A program made the translations under genes and the position numbers. DNA of 64,000 nt from Nymphaea colorata (taxonomy: Eukaryota > Streptophyta > Magnoliopsida > Nymphaeales > Nymphaeaceae): contig NC_045141.1 in the NCBI RefSeq assembly GCF_008831285.2, forward strand, positions 25,219,315 to 25,283,314, given 5' to 3'. Positions 24,480 to 38,300 of this stretch are shown in pieces (position 1 is the stretch's first letter; every line of letters starts with the position of its first letter). The notes beneath the pieces were generated by a model. It was not told where the DNA came from. It saw nothing but the letters and a program-made list of their open reading frames with translations, and did not search any database.

Positions 24480-24770
24480 TGCAGGGGCCTCTGAGATTCG
24501 AAAGAGTGACCAGCTGGTGCCGTGAATAATGTTAGCTCACACACTACTAGTTCACGCCCCCGCCTCCATGGCCATGGCGTGGTTCGGTTACTACAAGGGG
24601 CTGGTGGTGCCTTTGAGATTTGAAACAATGACCAGCTGCTAGCTTAGGCGGTGGGTCTCCCCACCTCACCCGGAACTGATTCATTGCAGATAACGTGCCG
24701 TGAATAATCTACGTTCGTGTGTGAAACGGGTGTTGATGTTAGCTCAAACATTACTAGTTCGCGCCAGCTC
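24480..24770. repeat. Imperfect local direct duplication
   Basis: CTCTGAGATTCGAAAG then TGACCAGCTGG (near 24490) recurs as CTTTGAGATTTGAAAC then TGACCAGCTGC (near 24611). GTGCCGTGAATAAT (near 24518) recurs near 24697. ATGTTAGCTCACACA and ACTAGTTCACGCC recur with small changes near 24735-24765. Non-coding; possibly two diverged SINE or transposon copies. Confidence 0.6.
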
Positions 24771-24939
24771 ACGGCCACCACATCCAGTGCTAGCTGACCG
24801 AACCCTTTCCGTTCACATGCACCCACTGGGCCCATTTGTGGGTCTGGTGGCTCGTGGGCGAGATGCAAGGTCAAGGAATTCGCCCTCCATCTGCGCAGAT
24901 GGACGGTTTGTGCGTGATCACGTCGGTGCGTCCCAAGTG

Positions 24940-25230
24940 GAACCTATTGGGGCGATAAATGTGGCAGGATTGAAGGGGGCGTTTGGTTGGAAATTTTTTG
25001 CTAGTACAGGTTCCGGCCTGCGGGGAGCATGGGGAGGGTGGGAAGCGCCGTGAACGAAGGGGATTTTGGGACCCGCGTTCCCTTTTTCTCTCTTTACCTT
25101 TGACCTTTATTCTTTACCTGTAGTTTGGTATTTAACCACAGTTGGAGGAGCTAACACCAGTGGAATGATAATGGGGCATAATCGGTTATTCGCTTCACAT
25201 TTCTGGCTTTAACCATGGTTAAGAAGGGAG
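24940..25230. promoter_or_regulatory. Upstream block of gene B homologous to the promoter region of gene C
   Basis: The sequence order AATGTGGCAGGATTG, GTTTGGTTGG, GGGACCC plus a pyrimidine tract, then TTAACCATGGTTAAG matches 40860-41010 upstream of gene C (AATGTGGCAAGATTG, CTGGTTGG, GGGACCC plus pyrimidines, TTAACCATGGTTAAG). In C it lies about 0.6 kb from the ATG; here it is about 4.1 kb away, which implies later insertion or deletion between it and gene B. Confidence 0.6.
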
Positions 25231-26779
25231 GATGTCAGCTACCACATGGTGAGGACAAATTTCAAAATTTTATATATATATATATAATAAACTTATCTCT
25301 CTCATGGCCTTTGACTTTTCATTCTGATGAACTGATCTAAAAAGTCCGTAGTCCATGTATTAAGCAATTTTAAGAAAGTTTTTATTGTTTTCGCTTAAAT
25401 TATTTAACCCCTCGAGGATCAAGAAGTGCCATTGTTAACAAAAAAAAGAAAAGGCATACTTTTGAAATAAACCAATAAATAGTTATTAATATAAATAGCT
25501 TCAATAAATGTCAAGGTTTTAATCATTTTATCGCATATTAATTTCCAGTCAACATCATATTTATTCCCTATTATTAAAGGCCGGAAGATTGGCTTTTTTT
25601 TAAGCGACGACCCAGAGAAAACCCTGATTAAAGGTGTTCTCATAATTTCACGAATTTCGATTATATAATTACTTTTTGTTTCCTTATATTTACACAAATA
25701 AGGCGCAAAATGCATGTTCTATTCGTGCCAAATGTGATATCCTCCAATGTTGTTTTTTCTTTCAAAATGATTGAAATTTAAGGTGTATCTAGGTAATTTT
25801 GACATCATATTTTGAGAAGTTTAGTTTTGTATTGAAAATTACAAGAAATCTCAACGAATCTTAAATGAGATTGTTAAAGTGGTTAGTTGTTTTTGTTTCT
25901 AACCTTTCTAGCATTTGAAACCGAATATGTTAGAGAAAGGGTTGGGATCTGTTCGATCAAGGACTCGAGCCCCATATAAAATTGGGTTGGGTTGTTTAAA
26001 CACTCAGTAATTTGTAAAAACTGTTAAGAAAGTACGTTTTTTTGAAACTTCTTTTTTCCAAAGTAATGTTTTCTTACAGTGTCATCTAAACACACCCGTT
26101 TAATTATATATATACATTTTTTCAGTTGTCATTCAAGAATACTTGTGCTTTTTCATGCCTTTTCCGTTCATCATGGCCATTTGAACTTGCATCTTATTTT
26201 TGGCTTCCTACTTTTTCAAAATGAGAAGCAAATTCATTACACATCATTCAATGACTCCACTGTTCATTTCGTGAGAGCCGATTCCATGCCATTAACTCAA
26301 TCCAACATCACGACTTTAAACTCCACTTCAAGTTTTCTTTTTTCAAGTTACGAAATCGAAGCAATTAGCTCGTACACAACGGGAAGGTTGTATTTAACCG
26401 CCAAAGGTCTTAGATTCATAGATATGATGTGACAAGAGATCCACACTAAAATCCCGATTCGCCGGACCAAGTTCTTTGATTCATGATTGGGATCCGCCAT
26501 GGTATTGCAAAGTCTAATCGTTGATGATGAGAGGAGGAATAATATATCGTGTAAACTTAGAATTTAAATATCGTGACGCTACAAGATCAAATAAAATCTG
26601 AGGTAATCAAACACCCCTTACGAGAAATAATGTGTAAATGTCATTGCAGCATTGTTTGCGCTTTTTATCATGCAATTTAATGCCCTGCACTAGATGAAGG
26701 CCTTAGGCAAGATGCAAATAATGTTTTATAAGATACTTGGTTTAAAACACATAATAAAAATTTATCAAAATAAAAAAAT

Positions 26780-26845
26780 ATACATATGAAAAACTGGTTG
26801 AGAGCATGGCTGGTAGGCAGCCAGTCATTGGTTCGAGTCGCAAAA
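26780..26845 (+). repeat. tRNA-like (SINE-like) fragment
   Basis: TGGTTGAGAGCATGGCTGG followed by TAGGCAGCCAGTC and then TTGGTTCGAGTCG. The last matches an RNA polymerase III B box (GGTTCGAGTC). The spacing fits a tRNA-derived SINE head. TAGGCAGCCAGTC recurs near 40159. It does not fold into an obvious intact tRNA. Confidence 0.4.
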
Positions 26846-28568
26846 GCAACAACAACTAAGTGTCGGGGTTTTGTGCAGTCGGGCAAGCTACAAAGTCTCT
26901 CGGCCTCAGTATGGTCTCTCTAGGTTAAATACAAAAGGCTTCCTAGTTCTTAATTTTCAAGGCCTGTGTTCAACAATGGGAATCCAAATTCATTAGGTGG
27001 ATGGGTCATTCATTTCGGTAGTGTGAATGAGCTTCCCTCCATATCATTTCTTCTGACATCCCACCATTGGCCTATTAATTTAAAGGGCTTCAACTTGGAT
27101 CACCAGCAATCAATTGTTGATAAGGGAATTTAATATAGTTCACCGCTTCCGGTCTCCCTAATGCAAAAGGAAGGCTGCCGATGCATAAGTTAAAGCGCAA
27201 TTGGGGGACGAAGAGTTGGATGGAGACTTTGAGCTGATGGGCGAGTCTCTCTCGCTCACCCCAAATCCGCAAGCAGTGTCTTTGGGCATAAAATGTTCAC
27301 AATGCCCCTGTATTTTAAAGAATAAAAACCAATTATAACCGGAAAAAAGACAAAAGGATAAAGCATTGTACTACAATGTGATTTGGATCCAATAACCAAA
27401 ATCTGGATCCATATATCGGGTCCATGTCCAAATTAGGGCATCGGGACCCTTCCGGCACTTTCTTTTCTTTATGTGCGCCTGATCTGGAGCTGTGCTGTAT
27501 TGGTTCCGAATCCGCCCATTGACATCGCTTTAACCTTTCCTACATGACCACCATCCTCCCCACCGGGTTCATTGGCTGTAAAGTTGGATGCTTTAACTCG
27601 TCTTTAGGCTGTTTGCGAGCCTTGGCGTTTGAATACCTGGAAAGGTTTTCCCGAGGTGGCTTTGTCACAGAATAAAAGTGTCCCGCACCTGCATTAACTT
27701 TTAACCGTATTCTTCTGAAGGAGAAGCGATTATCTATATATTTTATGACGTTGCTTTAATATTCCTAAAAGCAGTTCTGAAGATCTGACTTATATGCTTG
27801 TTTTTATAACAATACTTTTTTGTGGGGAAGACATTGTTGCTCTTTTTTTTTTTTTGTCTCTACCCACAAACACCAATCCTTGTTAGAGTACAATTATCTA
27901 ACAGCCTTCTTGCACACAAAAAAAGAAAAGGGACGCATGGATATGATGTTTTCAACAAGAAAAGTTCAACATGCATTATAATTTTGTAAAAAAGTAAAGA
28001 AACAACATATATGTTAGAGATTGGTTGACACCCAACGCATACGCATATATTTGCTTTGAATTGTTCTCTCATTTCTCACCTTTTTTTTTCTTGATTTTCA
28101 TTCGTAAAAGATGTTTAACATTAAGAACAATTAGTATCGGTATGAGAGTCTTTCGTGAATCTACCTCAACATTAGGATACGTTCATAAAACACTTGTTCA
28201 AGCATTTCATGGATTTGCCTTCAATTTTAAAATAGATTCATGAAATATTTACACTTTGTTTATAAAATTTGGAGAAAGAATGAAAAAAACAGAAAATTAA
28301 AAAAACTTTCAATAGCATTTGGATGGCATAAAGAAAGCTGTTTTTTAAAAATTTAAAATTGGGTCTTTCTTTAATTTTTTTAAAACTTAATTTGTAAGCT
28401 TGGGTGCCACATCAAATATAGAGGGAGAGCTTCTTCACTCTCTTTTAAAAGGCACTGTTTTGTCAAAACCAGGATGTTTTTTTTTTACGATAACCCAAGC
28501 ACAAGTAAAACAATATTGGTCTCAAAATTACCATTTTGGGGTGTCATCCAAATACTCAACGTAGGTGG

Positions 28569-28600
<32 letters not shown>

Positions 28601-28618
28601 ATGAGAGAGAGAGAGAGA
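28569..28618. repeat. TA/GT/GA composite microsatellite
   Basis: TA run to about 28594, then GTGTGT, then GA repeats to about 28618. Confidence 0.95.
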
Positions 28619-28900
28619 TAATATCAGACAAATAATAGATAATCTTTTCTTTTTATGTGTGGACCATCTTTTGAGTGTGAGAGAGATTTTGTGTGTGTGT
28701 GTGTAGGCGCATGTATGGATAATAAAATAAAAAACTGAGGTGAAGGGAGAGACAAAAAAAAAATAACATACTTAATTTTAATATCAATACTATTCTTCAA
28801 TACCATCGTGGAGATAGCATTAACATTATGTAAAAGTTAAATTAAAAGTAATCGGAGCGTTTGTGCTACCCGTTAGAGAGAGAACCAGCAAGCAACTGGA

Positions 28901-29259
28901 TAATCTTTTCAAAGAAAGAAGAACAAAAAACGCAAACGCATCGAGAAGAGAGGGACGACGACGAAGGCAAAAGAAAGGTCTATTTTTCATTGGTCCACGT
29001 CGGATAATGGGGTCCAGGAAGGTGAAGGGGAGAGGTAGCTGACGTGGCAGGGTCCGGCACGTAAGCGGTGGAGGGCTGTACGTGCGAAAACGGAGGCGGG
29101 AAGGGAGTCCGTTGGTGACAGTTGGGCGGGGAGTCCCTAGCTAACCATGGTTAGGCACATGGGTTGAGAGGGCGGGCGGAGAGGCGGAATTTATCTGAAG
29201 CTGGGGTTAACCCGGGGTTGATGGGGTAGAGGGCGGGGCCGGACGCTTTCTATAAAAGC
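28901..29259 (+). promoter_or_regulatory. Proximal promoter and TATA box of pectate lyase B
   Basis: TATAAAAG begins at 29251, about 105 bases before the ATG at 29360. Just upstream are GGGCGGGGCC and GGGGTTAACC-type motifs that also occur before the TATA box of gene C. TAACCATGGTTA, a 12-base palindrome, lies at 29142-29153. The region is GC-rich relative to its surroundings. Confidence 0.7.
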
Positions 29260-29359
29260 CGCGCCAGTCGTTAGTTTTTTGACTGCGTCCCTCCCTTTCT
29301 TGGTTTTCCCTCTCCCTCCACTCCATTGTTCTTCTTCGTCAAACGGAAGCGGGGAAGCC

Positions 29360-32300
29360 ATGGCGATGGGCCATAGAATGCTGGGAATGGTGGCCTTGGT
29401 GCTCGTGGCCGTGGCGATGGCTGGAATCTCCGGCGTTAGCGCCGGCAGGGAGGAGAGAGATCTGAGGTACATTGTAGTTTGATCGGCCTTCTTCTCCTGA
29501 TTTACGGATTGAGTGCTCTCCCTGTGCTCTGTGCTTGCGGTGGTTTGCGATATGTAGCTCTTTCTCGCGTGATTTGGATAGAATTTAGGGGCTCTTGGTG
29601 TTCCGGCGGGAGTTCCTTTTTCGCGGATTAGTCGGGCGGGGTAGTTCTGACTTCTGAGTTGGAGCTCAGTAGGGTAGCAGGCGCGGCTAATTTCTTTTGC
29701 TTTATTTTTAGGTGCTTGTTCCATTTTTTAGAAGAAGATTCTAAGTGTGACGGTGTGGATCATGGGAAATTTGAAGATCTAGAGAAGTTTCGCGGTTGAT
29801 CTGTTTCTCCCCCTTCATTTAAGTTTTCTTGCTTGTTTTTCGGATTTCTTCTCAAATGCTGAAGTATTTAATGTGGATCTTTCTTCACTGTAGTTTATCC
29901 TTTTCCCTCTTCAGTTCTTGGAAGTAGTTCCAAAAACTCAGATCTTCTGCTGCGTATCTTCTTTTCAGATTCAAAACTTGTCTCGTTTTCGTCTCTGCTT
30001 CTGGTGTCGTCTTTCAGATAGGGAAATGTCGTCTTTCAGATAGGGAAATGTCTTTCTTGAAGCAGTCGATCCTTTCCATAAGCGTTCGAAAGCGCTAGAA
30101 TTTGATCTGAAGTGAGAAAGGGAGAGAAAAGACGAGTTTCATTTCTTTTTCTTCTCTGGAAAATATGATTAACTTTGATTTCAAGCACGGAATCAGAAGA
30201 GTTCTCTAACTATCGATGCATGAGAAGAAGCGTGCTCTGCTGCATCAGGAGTACTAGTGCATTAGCACGTTTACTTGATGTTTATTTATCTCATTCATAT
30301 ATTGCATTTTTTGCTTAGATCCAGCCCATATTTAAGTATTTCCAGTTTGATAACGGTAGCAAGGTCTGTTAGTCTTTAGAATCGTCTCTGTCTGTTTGGG
30401 TTGAACAAGGCAAATGGTCGAAGAAGAGGCGAGATCCCGAGAGAAGGGAGAACGTTTCATTCTGAGATTGCATAGATCTCAGGCACGACTTCCCTCGCCC
30501 TTCTTCCATTCTGTAACTTCTGTTGTAACAAGGTGTTTCTCACCGACGCGAGGTTTGTGAAATTCGCGCCATGGGAACTACCAATGCGTGGGATCTGTCC
30601 GTCTCTTGGTCGTTTACCTCAAGCTTCTGTCCTCATTGTCTGTCGCGCCCGGTGCATGTGCCTCGCGTTAATGGCAGCCGTTTCAATGACGAGTTAAAGC
30701 CGAAAATTCTCTCGATCCGGAAACAGGTAGTTGCTGTACTAAGAATGGGCTGTCTTTCTCCTGATCCTGCATTGGTCACGGTGAAATACCGAAATTGGCT
30801 GATTTATCTTAATTTGACTGCAAAATATTTCAGATAGGGCTATGTTGCTTTCTTTTTCTTTTTCTAGTCTATTTATTATATATAAATAAAAAGAAAGAGG
30901 TGCTGGTCTTCACTCTTGGGAGGGAAAAAAGATCCAGTTGAGTTGATTCGGCACCACGCGGCGCTTCTTTTCTAACGTTTTTGAACTGCCCTGACCTCGA
31001 TTTCCTGTGGGTTAGGTTTTTTCGTTACATCTTTCTCCCTCTCCGCCACCCCCCAAGTAAACGTTTGACTCACTTTTTCCTTTTATTTTCTTTCGTTGGC
31101 AGAGGTCTCAGTATTGAAGAGCACGAGGCGGAAAGAGAGAGGATGCAAAGGATGAGACCTAACATGTTAGTCCGATTTTTCCGCTATCCTTCGGTTCTCC
31201 CAATGTGGAATTATCATCCGCATTGGATTCGGTTGCTTCGTTTTGTTCGATTAGCATTTACTGTTAACATTATTATTTTCTCTCACCTTCCTAGCGTTTC
31301 TTTTTGCAGAACCGTGATCAATCCGGTCGCCGAGGACCCTGATGCCGTGGCAGAGATGGTCTCGATGTAAGTCAGATTCCTTCTCCTATAGAACCATTTT
31401 GCATCTGTTGTATGTACAACTACTTGGTCTTGTTCCGAATGCATCTTGTGATGGGTCACCGATTTAATAGTAGTATAGAAAAAAATTCCTTGCTGGTAGC
31501 TATTCCGTGCGATCTCCGTAAAATCATCCACTTGGTGTTTATAAATGCTTCTTAGGATATCTTGTGACCCAACAAAGGAGGAAACGGAGTCTTGGCAGTG
31601 GCTTATTCACGAGTTTTCCGACTGGGGTCCTCCGCCGGACGATGTTTTTGTCCTGCGATTTAATCGGTCTCTCAAGTGCGCATGTGCTTTGCCGCTCGGC
31701 AGTGGCTAGGCCTTGTGAACATTCTAATTCTCAAAAAAGGTAGCAAAGTGGACACCGAAAGTAAAGTGTGACCAGCTTGTGAAAATCCTAATTTCCACAG
31801 AGGGTAAAAGCGGAAACCGAAGATAAAGAGCGACCAAATTGGTTCTCGTTATTCTCTATAATTTTAATCGACCACTTAAACTTTGATGAGTACCTATTAC
31901 TCATTAATGGCATCACTGCACAAGTTTGGCAGCATGTGGCAGGTTCGTGTTAACAAGTTTTCCGCCAAAATTAGGGGAAGGGGAATTCTTTATTTGATGT
32001 TGCACATAGAAGTTCATGTGCTGCAAGCCTGGAATCAGATGAGTATAAATATATGGTTGTTGGCAAAAGTGACCCCACATGTATTCTTGCATGTGAGTGC
32101 ACATGCAATGCAGAGTTTTTTTCTCTCCTGGATTTCCCTCTTTAAGTAAAGAGGTCAGTGCTTCTGAGAATGAAATATTTCAATCTTCCCCATTTAAAAA
32201 ATGACCGAAGTCTCTATTTCTTCCTCTTTCGTAATTTTCTTCACATAATCAGATTTCGGAGGTAGGACCCTTGTCCTTCAGAAATGAACAGCCAAATCCC

Positions 32301-35300
32301 CTCTGCAAGGAACTACGAAGATGTTCCTTTATTACTTCTGTCGGTGTTTTTTCCTTTGTGCTTTGTTTTAAGGTCTGCTGGTTTTTTTTTTTTCCACCAG
32401 CGATCCAAATACTCGCATGGATTTTAGCATGTTTAGATCCTTGCTGGTTACATTTCCCTAATGGAGGTAGAGAAAGAGATCCCTAGTTAAAAACGTCAAA
32501 AGTTACTGCTGCCTCATTTGTTCGATTCTTTCTTGTTATGTTTGTCTGCTTTAGGAACCCAGATGGGATAGAACGGTTACTGTTTTAAAAACTGTCTCGA
32601 TCGAATCTTAGCTTGGTTTTTGGCGTAGTTGTCGCATAGGGGCCCATTTTTCAGAAGCTGGGATTCGATTTGATCGTTTCCGCGTTTCCCCCACTGAGAT
32701 GAAGAATTGACCCGCTTAATCCTCTTTGGGAGGTGGGGAAGTCGAGAAGTAGCTTTGACCAAACTCAGTTAAAAGAAGATATCCGTCCCGTCCCCCGCCC
32801 GCGCTTTTCCTGTACATTCTATCTTTTCACCATATTCTCTTTCTCTTCCAGCTTTTACTTTCTGGTATCATGTAAATCCAAAAACCCAAAACGTCTTCAT
32901 TGCGTCACCTAGCCGCTTGGGCTACATCTAACGTCGTCAAAAGCTGCGAGTTTACTGGTCAGAGGGAACAACCAGATAAAGGGCCTTGGTTGCTGGAGGG
33001 TTAAGGTTAAATGAGTGGCATGTTATTGAGCATTCCACGTCCCAAATCCTATCGGCGACGCCGAGCGTGTACTGAATTCAGATGGAAATCGGATTTGTAT
33101 TTAGCTGATCTTCGCCCGAAGGTTTTGACTGTTTGATGTAAATCGATAGATCCTTCAGATTTTAGATTTCTACGTTTTACCAGGTCTACGGTTAAGTCGA
33201 TGTGCAGTCTTACCTGAATCCCCGCCATCCATCTACAGTAATTTCCTGGTATTTCCCTGGTCTTGGGTCGGAAGAACTTAACCAAATCAGATGTATTTCT
33301 CCGCTTGCCCAACTCCCGGCTTTCAGACAGGACAACCACATTCAGTTTCCCCTTCTCGTAAGCTTTTTCGGAAACTATGAATAAACAGGCCTATGAACAA
33401 CATTCATAGTCCCAATTAAAGATTTCACTGACTTCTGGTTCTTGATAACTCATGATTCTTTCATTACTTATAGGAGATGAAGGCCCTTCTATTTATACTA
33501 TTTTTCTATACTTTACTACGTAAGGAAAAGTTAGTGCATTGTTAAATTAGTTGCCTTTATATTAATTTGGTCAACTAGATATAAATGTCCATGACGCTTC
33601 AAAAGAAACGTGAGCTTTACCAACTATAGAATAACTTTACTGAAAAGGCGTATTGCTTTTACTAAGGAAAAGAAAACCAAGCATTGCGGTTAACGTGCTT
33701 GGCGTGAGAAGATAAATGGCTCTTTTTCTCAAAAGAAGGTACTCATTTTATTTTCTATGTTACGAGCCTCTTGAAATGGTTGTTCTCACTATATTTTGCA
33801 GAAAGCTGTTAACGTTAACTGTTAAAGTTTTACTGTCATGTAAAATTTAGATTAAACTATATGGGAGGCGAATGTTACTTGCTCCTTATAAAATGCACAA
33901 GGTAAAAATAAGAAAATCTGCGTCCGATTCAGGTCCAGATTTTCTGGATTAAACAGTTATGTCCAGTTGTTCACCATTCCATTTTATGCAATAAATGGAG
34001 AAACGAGACGGAGTGAACATTTCTCCGTTGGCCAGCTATAAAGCCAAATCTGGTGTGGGCCCTTAGTACTTAAATTTATCAGCTGTCAGCAAACATGAAA
34101 GCAAGGCCAACAGAAAGTCCGTCCACCCGTCCGTCAGGTTAATATTCTTCACAAGTTTAACTGTTCAATATTGGGAGACGTCTGGTGTCAGGAGAACAAC
34201 TCAAGTTGTGTAACTTGTATTCAAACGGGATAACGGTTTTCGTCCTGCTTCTGTATTCACCACCTTGTGACTCTTTTTACCTAACAATTTTGTCGGTGTA
34301 ACAGCTTAAGTGTACGGCCAGCTGCCTCCGCAGCTTACACTTATTTTCTTGCAATTTATTGTCGAGCTTTTTTGCGTATAGTTTCGTAACAGGGGTTGTG
34401 TTAGGATTAGAAACATATAAATAAAAGTATCTGCATCAACCAATCAATCCATCAGTTCTTGGTTGTCGCTTCGTAAAAAAATGCCGGTAGGTTAGTGTTT
34501 TCATTTTGACAATTCCACATTTTCCGCACTCTGGGTTGCGCTGATTGCCCCGAACTGCGTCTATTCTTTCAGGAGCATCAGGAACAGCTCGACGAGGAGG
34601 GAGCTGGGCTACCTTTCCTGCGGCACTGGCAACCCCATTGACGACTGCTGGAGGTGTGATCCTCACTGGAACCGAAACCGCAAGAGGCTCGCTGACTGCG
34701 GTATCGGGTTCGGGCGAAATGCCGTGGGCGGCCGGAACGGCCGGTACTACGTAGTGATGGACCCATCGGACGACGACCCCGTGAACCCCCGGCCGGGCAC
34801 CCTCCGCCACGCCGTCATCCAGGACGAGCCCCTCTGGATCGTGTTCAAGCGCGACATGGTCATCGTCCTAAAGGAGGAGCTCATTATGAACAGCTTCAAG
34901 ACCATCGATGGCCGTGGCGTCAACGTTCACATCGCCAACGGCGCCTGCATCACCATACAGTACGTCACCAACATCATCATCCACGGAATACACATACATG
35001 ACTGCAAACCCACCGGTAACGCCATGGTCAGGAGCTCGCCTAGCCACTACGGGTGGAGGACAATGGCCGATGGAGACGGGGTCTCCATATTCGGGGCCAG
35101 CCACATCTGGGTCGACCACTGCTCGCTATCCAACTGCGCCGATGGGCTTATCGACGCAGTTATGTCCTCGACCGCCATCACCATCTCCAATAATTACTTC
35201 ACCCACCATAATGAGGTCAGTTGATTCCAAAAAATTTGAATTAGTTCGCTTAACTGTTTTGCTTTTTCACTTCTAATCGTTTGGGGACGTTTGAGTACCG

Positions 35301-38300
35301 TTTGATCTGACTCCGATCAAAGATCTTTAGTATTTGAGGTCAGGATTTAAAACCAGGCCGGTCTCCCCTTTTATTCTATTTATTCTAATTCACATTTAAA
35401 ATAAGGATTTCAAGAATGGATCTTAAGTCTGGAAATGGATCTTACCGTTGCCACATCAGATTCATGTATCTAAAATGAAATAATCATAATATCGTGATGC
35501 ATCCCTTATGGGATTTGGTCTCCTCCCTCGATAGGTCTATAGGTGTTCAGATCAACGGATCCGGTTCCCTAGTGGGTCAGCTGGGTTAAATAAGTAGAGA
35601 CTTTTTGACGATAGTCTACGTTGTTTTGGTTATTCCTTTCTTTTTGGGTCTTTGTGTTTTTTCCCCAAAAATGGCCCCAATCAGTGACTTTGGTAAAAAG
35701 GATTGCTGCAAAAAGGCCTTGTCATTTGTCAACAAGGTTCTTCGTTGGCCATGTCGCAACCAGGCACGGTAACTTTTGTTGGGTTAAAATAAGCTGTTTT
35801 GCCCCCTAACAGTTATTGTGATAACTCATAACTTTGTGATTAGCACTCTAAGTATCATGAGAATGGCAAGTACTAACATGTGAAACCAAATGTGCGACAC
35901 CAATGCTGGAATATATGTAATTGCCCTAGGGATCCGCCAAAAAGGCGGGGCAGCGTTTTTGTACATAAAACAGTAGCTAAATTGCAGAATCAAGAAAACT
36001 CTAAGCTAGGCTCTCTCTTGGTGTGCCTTTGTGTTCTATCTTTATGGGGAATTATTTTCCTCTCTTGGGGACCCAATCTGCGGTTCTTTTTGCTTCAGAA
36101 AGCAGCCCATGCTTCAAGTCGCGGACTCTTCGTGGAAGGACCTTTCTTCCCCTTCTCATCTTTAGAGAAGAAGGTGTCCCTTTGGGAATCTCCGCAGGAC
36201 CTTATTTCCGGCCATTCTCGCTACATGTCACATGGCTCTGGCCCCACGTCACTCGCGTTTTACCTTTTGTTGCTCATCTTTCCCTAACTCGTGTTGTCAA
36301 TTTTTTGTGATTGAAGGTCATGCTGTTGGGACACAGCGACTCTTATACTAAGGATAAGGACATGCAGGTGACCATCGCTTTCAACCATTTTGGAGAGGGC
36401 CTTATTCAGAGGATGCCCAGGTAAAAGAACTCTCTCCCAAGAATAAGTGGTTTTTCTTACGAACAGCGACAATTTCAAGTATAATATCAGCTACGTTTTT
36501 TGTGTTTTGTTTTTTTTGTTCTTTTTGCAAAATGTAAATTCTTTGTTTTTTTTGTTCTTTTTGCAAAATGTAAATTCTTCCGCATATTACTGATTGCTGT
36601 TTTTCATATTCCTCTGCGACGAGGGGGTAATAGGTGCAGGCATGGATATTTCCACGTTGTGAACAATGACTACACCCACTGGGAGATGTACGCTATAGGA
36701 GGAAGTGCAGAGCCCACCATCAACAGTCAGGGCAACAGATACCTGGCTCCATATAATCCCTTCGCCAAGGAGGTAAATCTCTGTCCCAGCACATTCATGC
36801 TGACCAAATCTCTATCCAGCGGTCTGGTCATAGGCTCATGGTTAGATTACTGTCTGGTCTCTTTGCATTTATTTCATCTCCTACCGGGACTAGAAGTTAA
36901 TAAGGGAACCGCCCCTTTGGATGGCGCTCAAACAATTAGCTTTCATCTCATAAATTTTAAATATCTTCTCCTGACCGAATAGAAGCCACAGAAATGGCCT
37001 AGCCATTCCCCATTCTCTGGTTCTAGTTGGCTAAACTAAACGCTTTTTTCTCTTCTATCATATACAGAAAATAGTTTCATCCAAAGAGCTGCATGTGGAC
37101 CATTGTATGTTGCCGGAAGAACCTACATTCTAAGTATTAAATTCTGAAATTTAATTCTTCAGCTTTAATTTAACTCATCAAGGGTGAAGGTGTAACATCC
37201 ACAAACTATAAACTGCCAAGTAATACTTTTCAAGGTGGTCAAAACTGAAGCAGAAGCTGTGCCTATGCTCCTCTCACGTTCAACATCCGGGATTGACGGT
37301 GAGGGTAGGTGCATACCGAAGTCGATTTATTTGGTATGCTTACGGGAAAGAGAAAGTGCTTATGCCTTTCCACTGCAGTGTCGGTTACTCGGGTGGGCCG
37401 GATCGTCGATATCTTCATGGAAGATGGACCCACTTCTGTTGCAATAGTGGATGGGCTCCGCCAAGATATAAATAAACCCTCTCGTCCAAAAACCGGATCC
37501 TTTCCGTGCTTATGTATGCCCATCACTCGTACGCCTGCACCCTAAGTGGGCTCCGTGGCTGATCAATGCTGGTAGGCACGCGTCCAACAAGATTACAGGC
37601 TCGCGCCCTGGCAGCCCCATAACCAATCTACGGCTGAGCAGGGCAGTGATTGACGCTATCGTTTCATGGTAGGCCAGTCTGTCAATGCAGACTGACCCAG
37701 GGCTGGGAGTGTTAGTTCCACTCCTCTCCCTTGTACATGCTTTCATTACTTATCTTGGCCCATTGTTTTCTTTTTGTGCCATATGCCGCACCCCACTTTC
37801 AGGCAATCCCGTTACATGGGGATCCTTCGACGAGATCTTCGCAAGATCTTTGTGTCCGTGTCAATGTTGTCTGGCTAGAGGTGGTCACGAGATGGATGTG
37901 TAGAAAAAAGAAATCTGAAAAGAGAAAAGTTTAGAGAATGGGATCGAGTCCAATGAAATCGAACCGTCGTCTCTATTTTTACTATGAAACAGAGCTCCTA
38001 AAAAAAGCAACAGGAACTATGGATTTGGTGGTAGGTCTATCAATCAGACCCCAAATGGAAGCAATGTGGGATTGATCAATATGATTTGCACCGGTTCTGA
38101 GTCTTCTGACAGCGTTCGTGATTCGTTTAGGTGTTTGAGAGTGTGCAGATGTCTAAGTTGTTCGGAAATTTTCTTGCTTGAGCAGGTTACCAAGAGAGTG
38201 GAGACGGCCGATAGCGTGTGGAAAAGCTGGAACTGGAGGTCCGAGGGCGACCTGTTGCTGAACGGAGCCTTCTTCACGCCGTCGGGCATGGGAGCTTCCG

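Larger units (their letters stand above)
25231..28900. other. Probable insertion between the distal and proximal promoter of gene B
   Basis: About 3.7 kb of AT-rich DNA with no supported gene. It separates two parts of the gene B upstream region that are close together in gene C. It contains TA microsatellites (about 25269-25285, 28569-28594), GTGTCATCTAAACAC-type repeat ends (26079, variant near 28544) and a tRNA-like fragment at 26780-26845. No reading frame with a recognisable transposase was seen, so the insertion is probably composed of non-autonomous elements. Confidence 0.45.

Noticed and set aside
25231-28900. An autonomous transposon inside the presumed gene B promoter insertion
   Set aside because: No transposase, reverse transcriptase or integrase-like frame and no long terminal repeats were visible.
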